From positions 1 through 22,615 of IMG/VR virus record IMGVR_UViG_3300035145_001929: a DNA stretch of 22,615 nucleotides; one strand, given 5' to 3'. Each line of letters starts with the position of its first letter. Position 1 is the stretch's first letter. The stretch comes from a virus. Both the position numbers and the translations under genes were made by a program. The notes under the pieces are model-generated. The model saw nothing but the letters and a program-made list of their open reading frames with translations, ran no database searches and was not told where the DNA came from. This document shows positions 1 to 6,172 of this stretch, piece by piece.

Positions 1-198
1 ACACGTTTTATGGGAATGTTGATTGGAAAAAATCATTTAGGATTTGGTATGCGTTCATGGAGATACATGGCTGTAATCAACGACGGTGTTGTTGAACAGT
101 GGTGGCAAGAACCGGGTATCAATAACGAAGGTGAAGACGATGATCCATATATCGAAACTACACCAGAAAATGTATTGGCTTATTTGAAATCGGTGTAA
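1..198 (+). CDS. Peroxiredoxin (Prx5-like), C-terminal part
   Basis: The reading frame is open from base 1, so the 5' end lies outside the window and only the last 65 residues are visible. The segment GFGMRSWRYMAVINDGVVEQWW followed by an EPG motif and a late DDPY segment matches the C-terminal part of thioredoxin-fold peroxiredoxins of the Prx5/AhpC-TSA type, which reduce peroxides with a cysteine thiol. The conserved Arg of RSWRY is the part of the active-site pocket supplied by this region. The peroxidatic Cys would lie upstream and cannot be checked. The internal ATG at 10 is not a credible start because the fold would be lost. With the SodC and IscA-like genes downstream it suggests a redox-protective gene set. 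Family assignment rests on recognised motifs, not on a search. Confidence 0.8.
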   Translation, partial: TRFMGMLIGKNHLGFGMRSWRYMAVINDGVVEQWWQEPGINNEGEDDDPYIETTPENVLAYLKSV

Positions 199-205
199 AT
201 ATAAT

Positions 206-760
206 ATGCACCATCAAACAGATACATTATCAGATAGCGAATACTTTCAAATTTTTCCAACCCTTGTAGGTTTATATAATCTACAAGGGTATCACCCTGC
301 TGAAGAGCCAAAAGTTAAAAAGTATATTCAACACAGTATTAAAAGCACAAGAAGATTCTTAGATGACATGAATCTTTTACTGCTTAAAAATCATTTGAAC
401 GACTGTGTAAAAGCATATTCAAACGAATATGGTACAAAGTATTATGAAGTTGATGAAAGTTGGTATGTAAAGTTAGATGTTGAACAAGGATTGGCAACAA
501 AACGTTATGACAGCGATCGTTTTATCGGCTATTACATTATCAACTGTTTACCAAATTCTACAGACTTAATTTTAAATCCTCCATTTAAATCAGAAACCCA
601 TGAAACTGATTTGGAAAGAAGTGTTAGTATCTATACTGCTCCAAATGAGAAATTCATAATAGAAGGTGGCAGACTTATTCTTACTCCAGGACACTGCGAA
701 AGGTATTTTACCGATGTTCAAAAAAGTCCTGTGGATATGATTATGTTCAATGTCAAGTAA
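206..760 (+). CDS. Degenerate 2OG-Fe(II) oxygenase-like protein
   Basis: This 184-residue protein appears to be a diverged paralogue of the 2OG-Fe(II) oxygenase encoded at 12826-13470. Shared landmarks are the N-terminal FPTLV motif, a central SW(Y/F) strand, a PPF/ESP turn and a C-terminal GGRLILTPG strand followed by MIMFNV. The expected iron ligands are not seen: where the paralogue has KHRHEG this one has KRYDSD, and where the paralogue has WLEHRTD this one has HCERYFTD. It is therefore probably a non-catalytic member, or binds metal differently. The gene starts 7 nt after the peroxiredoxin stop and has no clear Shine-Dalgarno; a GTAAATA box at 195-201 ends 4 nt before the ATG and could be a weak late promoter. 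The relationship is a by-eye alignment and moderately supported. Confidence 0.55.
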   Translation: MHHQTDTLSDSEYFQIFPTLVGLYNLQGYHPAEEPKVKKYIQHSIKSTRRFLDDMNLLLLKNHLNDCVKAYSNEYGTKYYEVDESWYVKLDVEQGLATKRYDSDRFIGYYIINCLPNSTDLILNPPFKSETHETDLERSVSIYTAPNEKFIIEGGRLILTPGHCERYFTDVQKSPVDMIMFNVK

Positions 761-762
761 GA

Positions 763-1062
763 ATGAAAAGAGACATTCGACACGGTCTGATACGTTTCTT
801 CCGAGAAGACTTTCAAAATAACAAAACAAGATTTTTTGCAGAATTTCTTGGACTAATACTTGGAATTGGTGCAACCATTGTAATGGCTGTAACTATGCCT
901 ACGCCAAACCTGCTTGTTTCTTATGTTATGTGGGAATTGAGTGCGTTGTGTTTGATATATGGTGGTATCAGTAGAGGAAGTGTAGGACTAACCCTATTAT
1001 ACATTTTGTATTTCACTATTGATGGTATAGGTTTATATAGATACCTAACCATTCCTATGTAA
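763..1062 (+). CDS. Small three-TM membrane protein, unknown function
   Basis: The protein has 99 residues with a basic, positively charged N-terminus (residues 1-24). Three hydrophobic segments follow at about 27-45, 50-69 and 73-94. The positive N-terminal region suggests it stays in the cytoplasm. No enzymatic motif is visible. The start codon lies 2 nt after the preceding stop and has no strong ribosome binding site, so translational coupling is likely. It is followed by a promoter and a new transcription unit. A holin-like or transporter-like role is possible, but nothing in the sequence decides it. Confidence 0.7.
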   Translation: MKRDIRHGLIRFFREDFQNNKTRFFAEFLGLILGIGATIVMAVTMPTPNLLVSYVMWELSALCLIYGGISRGSVGLTLLYILYFTIDGIGLYRYLTIPM

Positions 1063-1088
1063 TTGGTAAACAAACTCTTAATAAACTG

Positions 1089-1117
1089 TTGACTTTCTTA
1101 GAATTTTAGTGTATATT
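1089..1117 (+). promoter_or_regulatory. Sigma70-like promoter for the HTH gene
   Basis: TTGACT (1089-1094) and TATATT (1112-1117) are separated by exactly 17 nt. The expected transcription start is near 1124, about 48 nt before the ATG at 1172. Confidence 0.8.
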
Positions 1118-1126
1118 AGTATTATT

Positions 1127-1146
1127 GAATGAGAATTTTCTCGTTC
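1127..1146 (+). promoter_or_regulatory. Leader hairpin / inverted repeat before HTH gene
   Basis: GAATGAGAA is followed by TT and then TTCTCGTTC, an inverted repeat of 9-nt arms with one T-G wobble. It starts about 3 nt after the predicted transcription start, so the mRNA would begin with a hairpin. It could stabilise the transcript or be an operator for the HTH protein encoded just downstream. Confidence 0.5.
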
Positions 1147-1171
1147 ATAAATTTAATAGGAGAAATAGTCA

Positions 1172-1441
1172 ATGGCTACAACTACAATTCAAAACAAAGT
1201 CCTATCTGCTTTAACAGAAGGCAAAGCACTTACAAGTGCAGACATTAAAAACAGATACAAAGCAGGTAACCCACAAGCGGTTATCCAAGCACTAAGATTT
1301 GCTGGCTACCCTGTGTTCTTAAACACAAGAAAAAACAGCAGAGGTGTTGCAGTATCAAGATACGTAATGGGTACTAAAGCAACTAAACAAGTTATTGGTG
1401 CTGGTTACAAAGCATTAGCAAAAGGTTTATTAGACAACTAA
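1172..1441 (+). CDS. Small winged-helix / HTH protein
   Basis: This 89-residue basic protein resembles a small DNA-binding family common in marine T4-like phages. Residues 5-45 read as an HTH: a first helix (IQNKVLSALTEG), LTSADIKNRYKAGNPQAVIQ as the helix-turn-helix, then a wing-like strand pair (GYPVFLNTRKN through SRYVMG). The C-terminus (QVIGAGYKALAKGLL) is an amphipathic helix. The start is set by AGGAGA at 1158-1163, 8 nt before the ATG. It is monocistronic, with its own strong promoter upstream and an intrinsic terminator at 1466-1497. A regulator or nucleoid-type role fits this layout; the target is unknown. The HTH call is pattern recognition. Confidence 0.7.
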   Translation: MATTTIQNKVLSALTEGKALTSADIKNRYKAGNPQAVIQALRFAGYPVFLNTRKNSRGVAVSRYVMGTKATKQVIGAGYKALAKGLLDN

Positions 1442-1465
1442 TAGGTCTGACGTTATTTTCTTTTT

Positions 1466-1497
1466 AAAATAGGCGGCTTTATGTCGCCTATTTTTTT
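1466..1497 (+). terminator. Rho-independent terminator
   Basis: The stem AATAGGCGGC / GTCGCCTATT has one G-T wobble and a TTTAT loop, and is followed by seven T residues. It ends the HTH transcript just ahead of the tRNA promoter. Confidence 0.9.
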
Positions 1498-1500
1498 CTC

Positions 1501-1529
1501 TTGACATTTACCAAATAATTTTGTATATT
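1501..1529 (+). promoter_or_regulatory. Sigma70-like promoter for tRNA-Arg
   Basis: TTGACA (1501-1506), a 17-nt spacer and TATATT (1524-1529). The predicted start, near 1536, coincides with the first base of the tRNA, so almost no 5' leader would need trimming. Confidence 0.85.
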
Positions 1530-1536
1530 AACACTA

Positions 1537-1613
1537 CGGCCCGTAGTTCAGTTGGATAGAACGCAGGTTTGCGGAACCTGAGGTCAGGAGTTCGAATCTC
1601 TTCGGGCCGGCCA
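1537..1613 (+). tRNA. tRNA-Arg (anticodon GCG)
   Basis: A complete 77-nt cloverleaf. The acceptor stem CGGCCCG (1537-1543) pairs with CGGGCCG (1603-1609), followed by discriminator G1610 and an encoded CCA. The D stem is GTTC/GAAC with loop AGTTGGATA. The anticodon stem is CAGGT/ACCTG with loop TTGCGGA, giving GCG at 1571-1573. The T arm is AGGAG-TTCGAAT-CTCTT. C35, G36 and the A at position 20 in the D loop are arginine identity elements. It would read CGC and CGT, and CGT is common in these genes. The GCG anticodon is unusual because most bacteria read this box with an ACG (inosine) tRNA. The C1-G72 first pair is also uncommon. Confidence 0.93.
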
Positions 1614-1614
1614 A

Positions 1615-1621
1615 ATAAATA
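1615..1621 (+). promoter_or_regulatory. Late-promoter-like ATAAATA box
   Basis: ATAAATA lies directly downstream of the tRNA CCA. Five nt later (GTCGT) an A at 1627 is the expected +1, leaving an 18-nt leader with AAAGGTGA before the ATG at 1645. The wider context AAATAAATAGTCGTAT resembles the boxes at 6161 and 17033. Confidence 0.6.
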
Positions 1622-1644
1622 GTCGTATAAGCAAAGGTGACAGC

Positions 1645-1833
1645 ATGACTTATCCAAAACGTTTGTCCAACAGTCGTTGGATTATTGAGGTCAAAGAAAA
1701 CTCTCAAACTAAAGAATTGTACATTGAATTCCCGCCAGGTTGTATTAATCAAGTAGGCTGGGATATTGGTGATGAAATAGAATGGCATGATGAAGGGGAC
1801 GGGTCGTGGATGATGTCAAAAAAGGAAAAATGA
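1645..1833 (+). CDS. Small AbrB-like conserved phage protein
   Basis: The protein has 62 residues. The segment LYIEFPPGCINQVGWDIGDE, then a WHDEGDGSW turn and a final MMSKK strand, resembles the swapped-hairpin pattern of SpoVT/AbrB-type domains (a strand, 'L...GW..GDE', a strand, then a short DGSW strand). Such domains bind DNA or act as antitoxins in bacteria; small single-domain relatives occur in marine phages with unknown function. The start is supported by AAAGGTGA at 1633-1640. A late-type promoter box at 1615 lies just after the tRNA. The AbrB link is tentative. Confidence 0.6.
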   Translation: MTYPKRLSNSRWIIEVKENSQTKELYIEFPPGCINQVGWDIGDEIEWHDEGDGSWMMSKKEK

Positions 1834-1837
1834 ATTT

Positions 1838-1999
1838 ATGTGGGAAACATGGTGTAAAGCAATAGGGAGTAAAGCATATGAAGAAGATAACAATCGTTCT
1901 GACAGAGTGGCAATCCTTCGTACTTTTTGGGTGGTGTTGCACATTCTTACTTGCACTTTTATTATCATAGGAAATGGCAGATTATTAGGATTTTGGTAA
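1838..1999 (+). CDS. 53-aa single-TM conserved phage protein
   Basis: This short protein begins MWETWCKAIG, has a charged middle (EEDNNRSDR), then a hydrophobic stretch at about residues 28-45 (FWVVLHILTCTFIII) and ends NGRLLGFW. The pattern, with a tryptophan-rich amphipathic N-terminus and a final GFW, resembles a very small membrane protein I recall from cyanophage and pelagiphage genomes. The ATG follows AAAGGA at 1821-1826, inside the end of the preceding gene, and starts 4 nt after that gene's stop codon. Function is unknown. Confidence 0.7.
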   Translation: MWETWCKAIGSKAYEEDNNRSDRVAILRTFWVVLHILTCTFIIIGNGRLLGFW

Positions 2000-2007
2000 A
2001 ATAATGG

Positions 2008-2036
2008 TTGACATTTAGTCTCAGATATACTATATT
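2008..2036 (+). promoter_or_regulatory. Sigma70-like promoter for DNA ligase
   Basis: TTGACA (2008-2013), a 17-nt spacer and TATATT (2031-2036). The expected start near 2043 leaves a leader of about 27 nt to the ATG at 2070. Confidence 0.85.
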
Positions 2037-2069
2037 AATATTAATAATAAGGCATATATAGAGGCATAA

Positions 2070-3404
2070 ATGAGAACACAACCACAACAAATTATTGCAC
2101 AACTTGAAGCAGATAATTCAAGACTTGCAAAAGAACAAATTATTTTAAACGCAATGAACGAAGGACTTGACGAGTTCTTTGAAGGTGTTAAAATGGCACT
2201 TGATCCATTATACACATTTGGCGTTAAGCAGGTTCCTACCAAAGCAGAAAACGAAGTACTGTCAGCACAAGGTTGTTCATGGACAGTATTCAAAGATCTT
2301 GCAGAGAAACTAAACAAAAGAGAATTAACTGGTCATGCGGCCAGAGATGCTATCGAACTTACAATGGGAGTTGCGACAGCAGAACAATGGAATGGTTTTT
2401 ACAGACGTATCTTAATTAAAGATTTACGTTGTGGTGTAAGTGAAAAGACTGTTAACAATGTTGCTAAAAAGAATAAGTTTCCGCAATATTCTATTCCAGT
2501 ATTCACTTGCCAACTTGCACATGATTCAGCAAAACACGAAAAGAAAGTGTTTGGCAAAAAGATGTTAGAAGTTAAACTTGATGGTGTTAGAGTTATTACT
2601 ATTGTAAGAACAGATGGTAACGTAGAACAGTTTTCAAGAAATGGTAAGCAGTTTCATAACTTTGGACACATCTGTGATGAGATTGCAGAAGTTGTAAAAC
2701 AAACACCTCCACCATATGATTTGGTTTTGGACGGTGAAGTAATGAGTGACAACTTCCAAGACCTTATGAAACAGGTACATAGGAAAGATAATGTGAATGC
2801 CGGTGATGCCGTATTGCACCTTTTCGATTTTGTGCCTTTGGATAGTTTTTTGAAAGGTGGTTGGGACAAACCACAGTCATTTAGAACAGAAGCACTTAAG
2901 GCTTGGTACGATATGAATAAAAGCATTTTAAAGCACGTACAAGTGCTGGAACATGAAATCGTAGACTTAGACACCCAAGAGGGGCAAAAGACGTACACAG
3001 ACGTTAATAAAGCGGCTGTAGACGGTGGTTATGAAGGGATCATGATCAAAGATCTTGATGCACCGTATGAATGTAAAAGATCTACTGCATGGTTAAAACT
3101 AAAACCATTTATTGAAGTGAGTTTGGAAGTCAAAGCAACAGAAGAAGGCACAGGCAGAAATGTTGGCAAATTGGGTGCTTTGATTTGCGAAGGTGTAGAC
3201 GATGGTAAACATATCAAAGTTAATGTTGGTAGTGGACTGTCAGATGCACAGAGAGATGAATTTTGGACAGACAAAGATAAACTGATTGGTATGGTTGCAG
3301 AAGTAAGAGCAGATGCAGTCACACAGAACCAAGATGGTTCATACAGTTTACGTTTTCCAAGATTCAAAACATTTAGAGGATTTGCAGAAGGAGAAAAGAT
3401 CTAA
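2070..3404 (+). CDS. ATP-dependent DNA ligase (T4 gp30 type)
   Basis: This 444-residue protein seals nicks in duplex DNA using ATP through a lysyl-AMP intermediate. The nucleotidyltransferase motifs are visible in order: motif I KLDGVR with catalytic Lys169, motif III LVLDGEVM around Glu223, motif IV EGIMIK near residue 325 and motif V WLKLKP. An all-helical N-terminal domain (about 1-140) precedes them, and a C-terminal OB-fold (about 345-440) ends in LRFPRFKTFRG, typical of ATP ligases. Its length is slightly below T4 ligase (487). GAGG at 2061-2064 sits 5 nt before the ATG. It leads a long operon of small genes and overlaps the next start codon (TAATG). Confidence 0.95.
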   Translation: MRTQPQQIIAQLEADNSRLAKEQIILNAMNEGLDEFFEGVKMALDPLYTFGVKQVPTKAENEVLSAQGCSWTVFKDLAEKLNKRELTGHAARDAIELTMGVATAEQWNGFYRRILIKDLRCGVSEKTVNNVAKKNKFPQYSIPVFTCQLAHDSAKHEKKVFGKKMLEVKLDGVRVITIVRTDGNVEQFSRNGKQFHNFGHICDEIAEVVKQTPPPYDLVLDGEVMSDNFQDLMKQVHRKDNVNAGDAVLHLFDFVPLDSFLKGGWDKPQSFRTEALKAWYDMNKSILKHVQVLEHEIVDLDTQEGQKTYTDVNKAAVDGGYEGIMIKDLDAPYECKRSTAWLKLKPFIEVSLEVKATEEGTGRNVGKLGALICEGVDDGKHIKVNVGSGLSDAQRDEFWTDKDKLIGMVAEVRADAVTQNQDGSYSLRFPRFKTFRGFAEGEKI

Positions 3405-3535
3405 TGAAAACTCTAAAACAAAAATTTTGGGACGATTTGGATAGTATTGAAATTGTAGGTGGCCTTGTGTTACTATCAGTTTTTGGATACGGACTTTACA
3501 TCACTATTGAAGCAGTTATAGAAAGGTTTATGTAA
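3404..3535 (+). CDS. 43-aa single-TM protein
   Basis: The ATG shares its A with the ligase TAA stop (TAATG), and its own stop shares an A with the next start. The protein starts MKTLKQKFWDDLDSIE, followed by one hydrophobic segment at about 17-36 (IVGGLVLLSVFGYGLYITI). No motif identifies it. The double overlap argues for translational coupling and that the gene is real. Confidence 0.6.
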   Translation: MKTLKQKFWDDLDSIEIVGGLVLLSVFGYGLYITIEAVIERFM

Positions 3536-3906
3536 TGAGAAATTTTGTTGTAAATTGTTGGGATCATATTATGAACGCAGAAGTTAATCCGCTTCGTAAT
3601 ATTCCAGACCTACACGTTAGGCATATGATTATGCAAGTATTAGCATTTATGTGGTCAGCAGTATTTTCTATTGCTATCGCAGAAAGTGTATATGCATTTG
3701 GTATTAGTGCTATTGTACACGTTCTTTTTATTGCCGCAGTTGTAGTAACTGTTGGTACATTTAAGATGGCAGAACGTAGACCGTGGGCATTTGGTTCATA
3801 TCATTCATATGGACGATCAAGGGGTTATACCATATATCATGATAAGCATGGTAACCCACGTAAAGTGTATTATGATAAGAATGATCCAGGCGGGGAGCAC
3901 GAATGA
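3535..3906 (+). CDS. Two-TM membrane protein with basic tail
   Basis: This 123-residue protein has hydrophobic segments at about 31-51 and 54-76. They are followed by a polar, Tyr/His/Gly-rich tail (residues 85-123: SYHSYGRSRGYTIYHDKHG, then KVYYDKNDPG). The N-terminal 30 residues are amphipathic. No known domain is recognised. It starts with a TAATG overlap on the preceding 43-aa gene and overlaps the following one by 4 bases. It is part of the ligase-led operon. Confidence 0.65.
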   Translation: MRNFVVNCWDHIMNAEVNPLRNIPDLHVRHMIMQVLAFMWSAVFSIAIAESVYAFGISAIVHVLFIAAVVVTVGTFKMAERRPWAFGSYHSYGRSRGYTIYHDKHGNPRKVYYDKNDPGGEHE

Positions 3907-4010
3907 TAGGATTATTTTTTATCGGAATGGTAGCAACCGTAATCTTTTTCATGGTATGGTTTCATGTTATGGAAAAGGAAATGGAATCAAAGGAGGACAA
4001 TGACAAATAA
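3903..4010 (+). CDS. 35-aa single-TM peptide
   Basis: The ATG overlaps the preceding stop (ATGA) and follows GGGGAG at 3892-3897. The peptide is a hydrophobic N-terminal segment (residues 1-22, GLFFIGMVATVIFFMVWF) with a charged tail (EKEMESKEDNDK). It overlaps the next gene by 11 bases. It is a plausible small membrane peptide with no known function, supported by its ribosome binding site and the overlap pattern. Confidence 0.5.
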   Translation: MIGLFFIGMVATVIFFMVWFHVMEKEMESKEDNDK

Positions 4011-4179
4011 AGAACCTGCATATTTCAATCTAAAATTCAAGTATGATGGTCCTCCATATATGTTCAAAGCACTTGTCAACGGCAAATGGCGTAAGATGAT
4101 GGGTTTTGATGAGGACCATATACAAAATCAATTAGCACCAAAGAAGGCTAAAAAAATAATAAAGTTAAAAGATGATTAA
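4000..4179 (+). CDS. 59-aa basic protein, unknown
   Basis: The chosen start at 4000 gives MTNKEPAYFNL and is preceded by a full AGGAGG at 3991-3996; an in-frame ATG at 3964 lies inside the previous gene and is less likely. The first 35 residues look like a beta-rich element (YFNLKFKYDGPPYMFKALV, then GKWRKMMG) and the end is lysine-rich (APKKAKKIIKLK). No family is recognised. It belongs to the chain of overlapping small genes behind the ligase. Confidence 0.6.
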   Translation: MTNKEPAYFNLKFKYDGPPYMFKALVNGKWRKMMGFDEDHIQNQLAPKKAKKIIKLKDD

Positions 4180-4321
4180 TATAGACAAACTAAAAATGGA
4201 AGAACTAATAAAACTGCACCAGCAGTTAGAAAGAAAAAAGAAGTTAAGTGGATTAACAAAGGAAGAGGCCCAAAAATTTGAGCAAATCAAAGATGTACTA
4301 TGGGCAGATTATAGGCTATGA
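4172..4321 (+). CDS. 49-aa helical/coiled-coil protein
   Basis: The start overlaps the preceding stop by 8 bases and the stop overlaps the next ATG (ATGA). The protein is almost wholly charged helix: LKMEELIKLHQQLERKKK, then a turn at LSGLTKEEAQKFEQIKDVL. No strong ribosome binding site is seen, so coupled translation is expected. Function is unknown. Confidence 0.5.
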   Translation: MINIDKLKMEELIKLHQQLERKKKLSGLTKEEAQKFEQIKDVLWADYRL

Positions 4322-4539
4322 AGAAATTTACTGTCGAAATTAAAATAGGCGATGAAATAGAAGTTGGAAGATTCCGTAATGTCAAAGCAAAGATCAAGGA
4401 CATTGTTACGGATGAATATGGACAACCTGTAATAGTAACAACCAAAGGACCTAAAAAACTCTTTAGTTGTAGGTTGTCTAAACTTGATAAAGGCAATAAA
4501 ACACCTAAACAAATCATGAAGGAGGTAAAAGGCAAATGA
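4318..4539 (+). CDS. 73-aa beta-rich protein, unknown
   Basis: The sequence alternates short strands and turns (FTVEIKIGDEIEVGRF, KAKIKDIVTDEYGQPVIV, KLFSCRLSKL) in a way that suggests a small SH3-like or OB-like barrel, ending in a basic tail. Domain identity is inferred from pattern only. The start overlaps the preceding stop (ATGA), and the final codons overlap the start of the next gene. It is the penultimate gene of the ligase-led operon. Confidence 0.6.
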   Translation: MKKFTVEIKIGDEIEVGRFRNVKAKIKDIVTDEYGQPVIVTTKGPKKLFSCRLSKLDKGNKTPKQIMKEVKGK

Positions 4540-4787
4540 CAACAAAGACAGCAATAGGAATCTTTGTAGCAATCACAACATTGTTTGTAGTAGCAGTATG
4601 GTCTACAGATTCATTAAGTGAAGAAGTTACAATCGATACAAAGGTTAAGAACTTTGTAGTGAGTGAATGGAACGAGATTAAAGAGTTTCAGAAAGATAAC
4701 TGGCAAGATGGCAAAGACCAACTTGCAAGAAACAAAGAGCAGATCAGTAATTTGTTTCTAAAAGTACAAAATATCTTCAAAAACTAA
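4536..4787 (+). CDS. 83-aa N-terminally anchored protein
   Basis: An N-terminal hydrophobic segment at residues 5-23 (TAIGIFVAITTLFVVAVWS) is followed by a charged helical domain (about 30-83: EWNEIKEFQKDNWQDGKDQL and onward). This may be a signal anchor, with the rest in the periplasm. AAGGAGG at 4519-4525 precedes the ATG by 10 nt, and the start overlaps the previous stop (ATGA). A membrane-surface or lysis-related role is possible but not supported by any motif. Confidence 0.65.
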   Translation: MTTKTAIGIFVAITTLFVVAVWSTDSLSEEVTIDTKVKNFVVSEWNEIKEFQKDNWQDGKDQLARNKEQISNLFLKVQNIFKN

Positions 4788-4807
4788 ATGTTTAAAGCCA
4801 TTTTTGC

Positions 4808-4835
4808 TTGACTTTAATTTTTTTTAATATATAAT
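4808..4835 (+). promoter_or_regulatory. Sigma70-like promoter before the 434-aa gene
   Basis: TTGACT (4808-4813), a 16-nt T-rich spacer and a perfect TATAAT (4830-4835). The expected start near 4842 leaves a leader of about 18 nt containing AGGAGA. Confidence 0.8.
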
Positions 4836-4859
4836 AAAAAAAACTTCAGGAGAGTGAGA

Positions 4860-6164
4860 ATGGCTTTAACCGCCTTAAAAGGTAAAACAACAAAACGTAA
4901 AAAACCCCGCACCTATTATAAAAGTCAGAATACCGAACCTACTTGGGAAGAGTGGGAAAAGTTGGAGCCAAGGCAATATGGTAATAGGATTTCATCAGCA
5001 TTAGATTATTATAGGCTTGACTGTAAGAATGCAGACTACAAGCGATGGACTTTGGAATGGGTTGAAACATCTGAAAAGTGGAAAGAACACTTACCTAAGT
5101 TTAAAAAAGTTCCTGAAAGTAAATTTCATAGCACGTTAGCCGCTTGTTGCAGGACATCTTCATTAGGACGTCCAGATATAAATGAAAAGTATAATGAGTA
5201 TTGGGAAAGCCTGCCAGGAACAAGTGGCAAAGTAAAACCTGTATCAGAATCAATTGATAAGTGGCTTACAGAACTTCAAACAAAAGCAGACGAACACGCA
5301 GAAGCAGAACGAGTTCAAAAGGAAGAAGAAAAGAAAAAGGAAGATGCTAAAAAGAATCAACCCTCTATACAAGAACGTATTACTGCTCAAGCAGTAGTAA
5401 TGGACGAGATTCCTGCTACATGGTTAGATACGTGGTTAGAAGATGCCAACAGTTTTAATCCAAAAGGATTTGATTTTAAAAAACACTTCTATGATTATAA
5501 AGTTACACAGGCTCATGCACGTAAGATAAAAAGTTTTTATGAAGGTGAAATGCAGGAGATCGCAGATGCTATTGATCCTCCTAAAGTACCTGCAGATGCT
5601 ACAGAAAGAGAAAAAGACTGGGCATTACAGTTAAAAGAAGCATACAGTATTTTTAGCAAAAGCGATCTTAAAAAGAAGATGCAAGGCTTGGAATTATATA
5701 TGGGTGCATTAGATGTTCTTATTGATACTGCCAAAGCACAGAGAAAACCACGTAAACGTAAATCAAGATCAAAAGAAAAGATTATTGCAAAACTTAAATT
5801 TGCAATCAATAACGACAAGTTCCAATTAGCAAGTATTAATCCTATTGAAATACCAGGATGTAATGAACTATGGGTATTCAATGTTAAGACTCGTAAGATT
5901 GGAAGATACGTTGCACAGACTATTGATCCGTTAGGTGCTGAAAGAGAAGGCACAGGATTAAGTGTGAAAGGTACTACAATTACACAATTCAATGAAGAAA
6001 AGAGTGTACAAAAAACACTGCGTAAACCTGAAGAAAAACTAAAAGAATTTAAAGAAGCAGGTAAACGTAAACTGGCCACTTATTTAGACGATATCAATGC
6101 AGTAGATATAAAACTTAACGGTAGGATTAATCCGGATACTATTCTTCTTAAGGTCGTAAGATAA
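4860..6164 (+). CDS. 434-aa basic conserved phage protein, unknown function
   Basis: The protein is highly charged. Regions visible are a Trp-rich N-terminal part (about 20-90: WEEWEKLEPRQYG and similar), a Lys/Glu coiled-coil linker (about 150-175), a helical middle, a strongly basic patch (KAQRKPRKRKSRSKEK, about 295-310) and a C-terminal domain ending AVDIKLNGRINPDTILLKV. The basic patch suggests nucleic-acid binding, but no catalytic motif is recognised. I chose ATG 4860 over GTG 4854 because AGGAGA (4848-4853) lies 6 nt before it. It has its own strong promoter, suggesting early or middle expression. I believe related proteins occur in marine T4-like phages without an assigned role. Confidence 0.8.
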   Translation: MALTALKGKTTKRKKPRTYYKSQNTEPTWEEWEKLEPRQYGNRISSALDYYRLDCKNADYKRWTLEWVETSEKWKEHLPKFKKVPESKFHSTLAACCRTSSLGRPDINEKYNEYWESLPGTSGKVKPVSESIDKWLTELQTKADEHAEAERVQKEEEKKKEDAKKNQPSIQERITAQAVVMDEIPATWLDTWLEDANSFNPKGFDFKKHFYDYKVTQAHARKIKSFYEGEMQEIADAIDPPKVPADATEREKDWALQLKEAYSIFSKSDLKKKMQGLELYMGALDVLIDTAKAQRKPRKRKSRSKEKIIAKLKFAINNDKFQLASINPIEIPGCNELWVFNVKTRKIGRYVAQTIDPLGAEREGTGLSVKGTTITQFNEEKSVQKTLRKPEEKLKEFKEAGKRKLATYLDDINAVDIKLNGRINPDTILLKVVR

Positions 6165-6167
6165 ATA
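6161..6167 (+). promoter_or_regulatory. Late-promoter-like ATAAATA box, leaderless geometry
   Basis: ATAAATA is followed by GTTGT and then the ATG at 6173. In T4-type late promoters the start lies about 6 nt after the box, which puts +1 on the A of ATG. No Shine-Dalgarno is seen. The box overlaps the stop of the upstream gene. Confidence 0.65.
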
Positions 6168-6172
6168 GTTGT

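Noticed and set aside
1534-1788. Minus-strand reading frame across the tRNA
   Set aside because: It is antisense to the tRNA and to the small AbrB-like gene; the RFELLT-type stretch is a common artefact of reading a tRNA backwards.
2030-3367. Minus-strand frames over the ligase gene
   Set aside because: The ligase motifs are unambiguous on the plus strand; these are shadows.
4793-4812. AAGC/GCTT hairpin near a T-run after the ligase operon
   Set aside because: Only a 4-bp stem, and the T-run belongs to the promoter spacer; not a convincing terminator.
5537-6079. 180-aa minus-strand frame
   Set aside because: Antisense to the 434-aa gene, Leu/Ser-rich, with no upstream ribosome site or promoter; the plus-strand gene has both.
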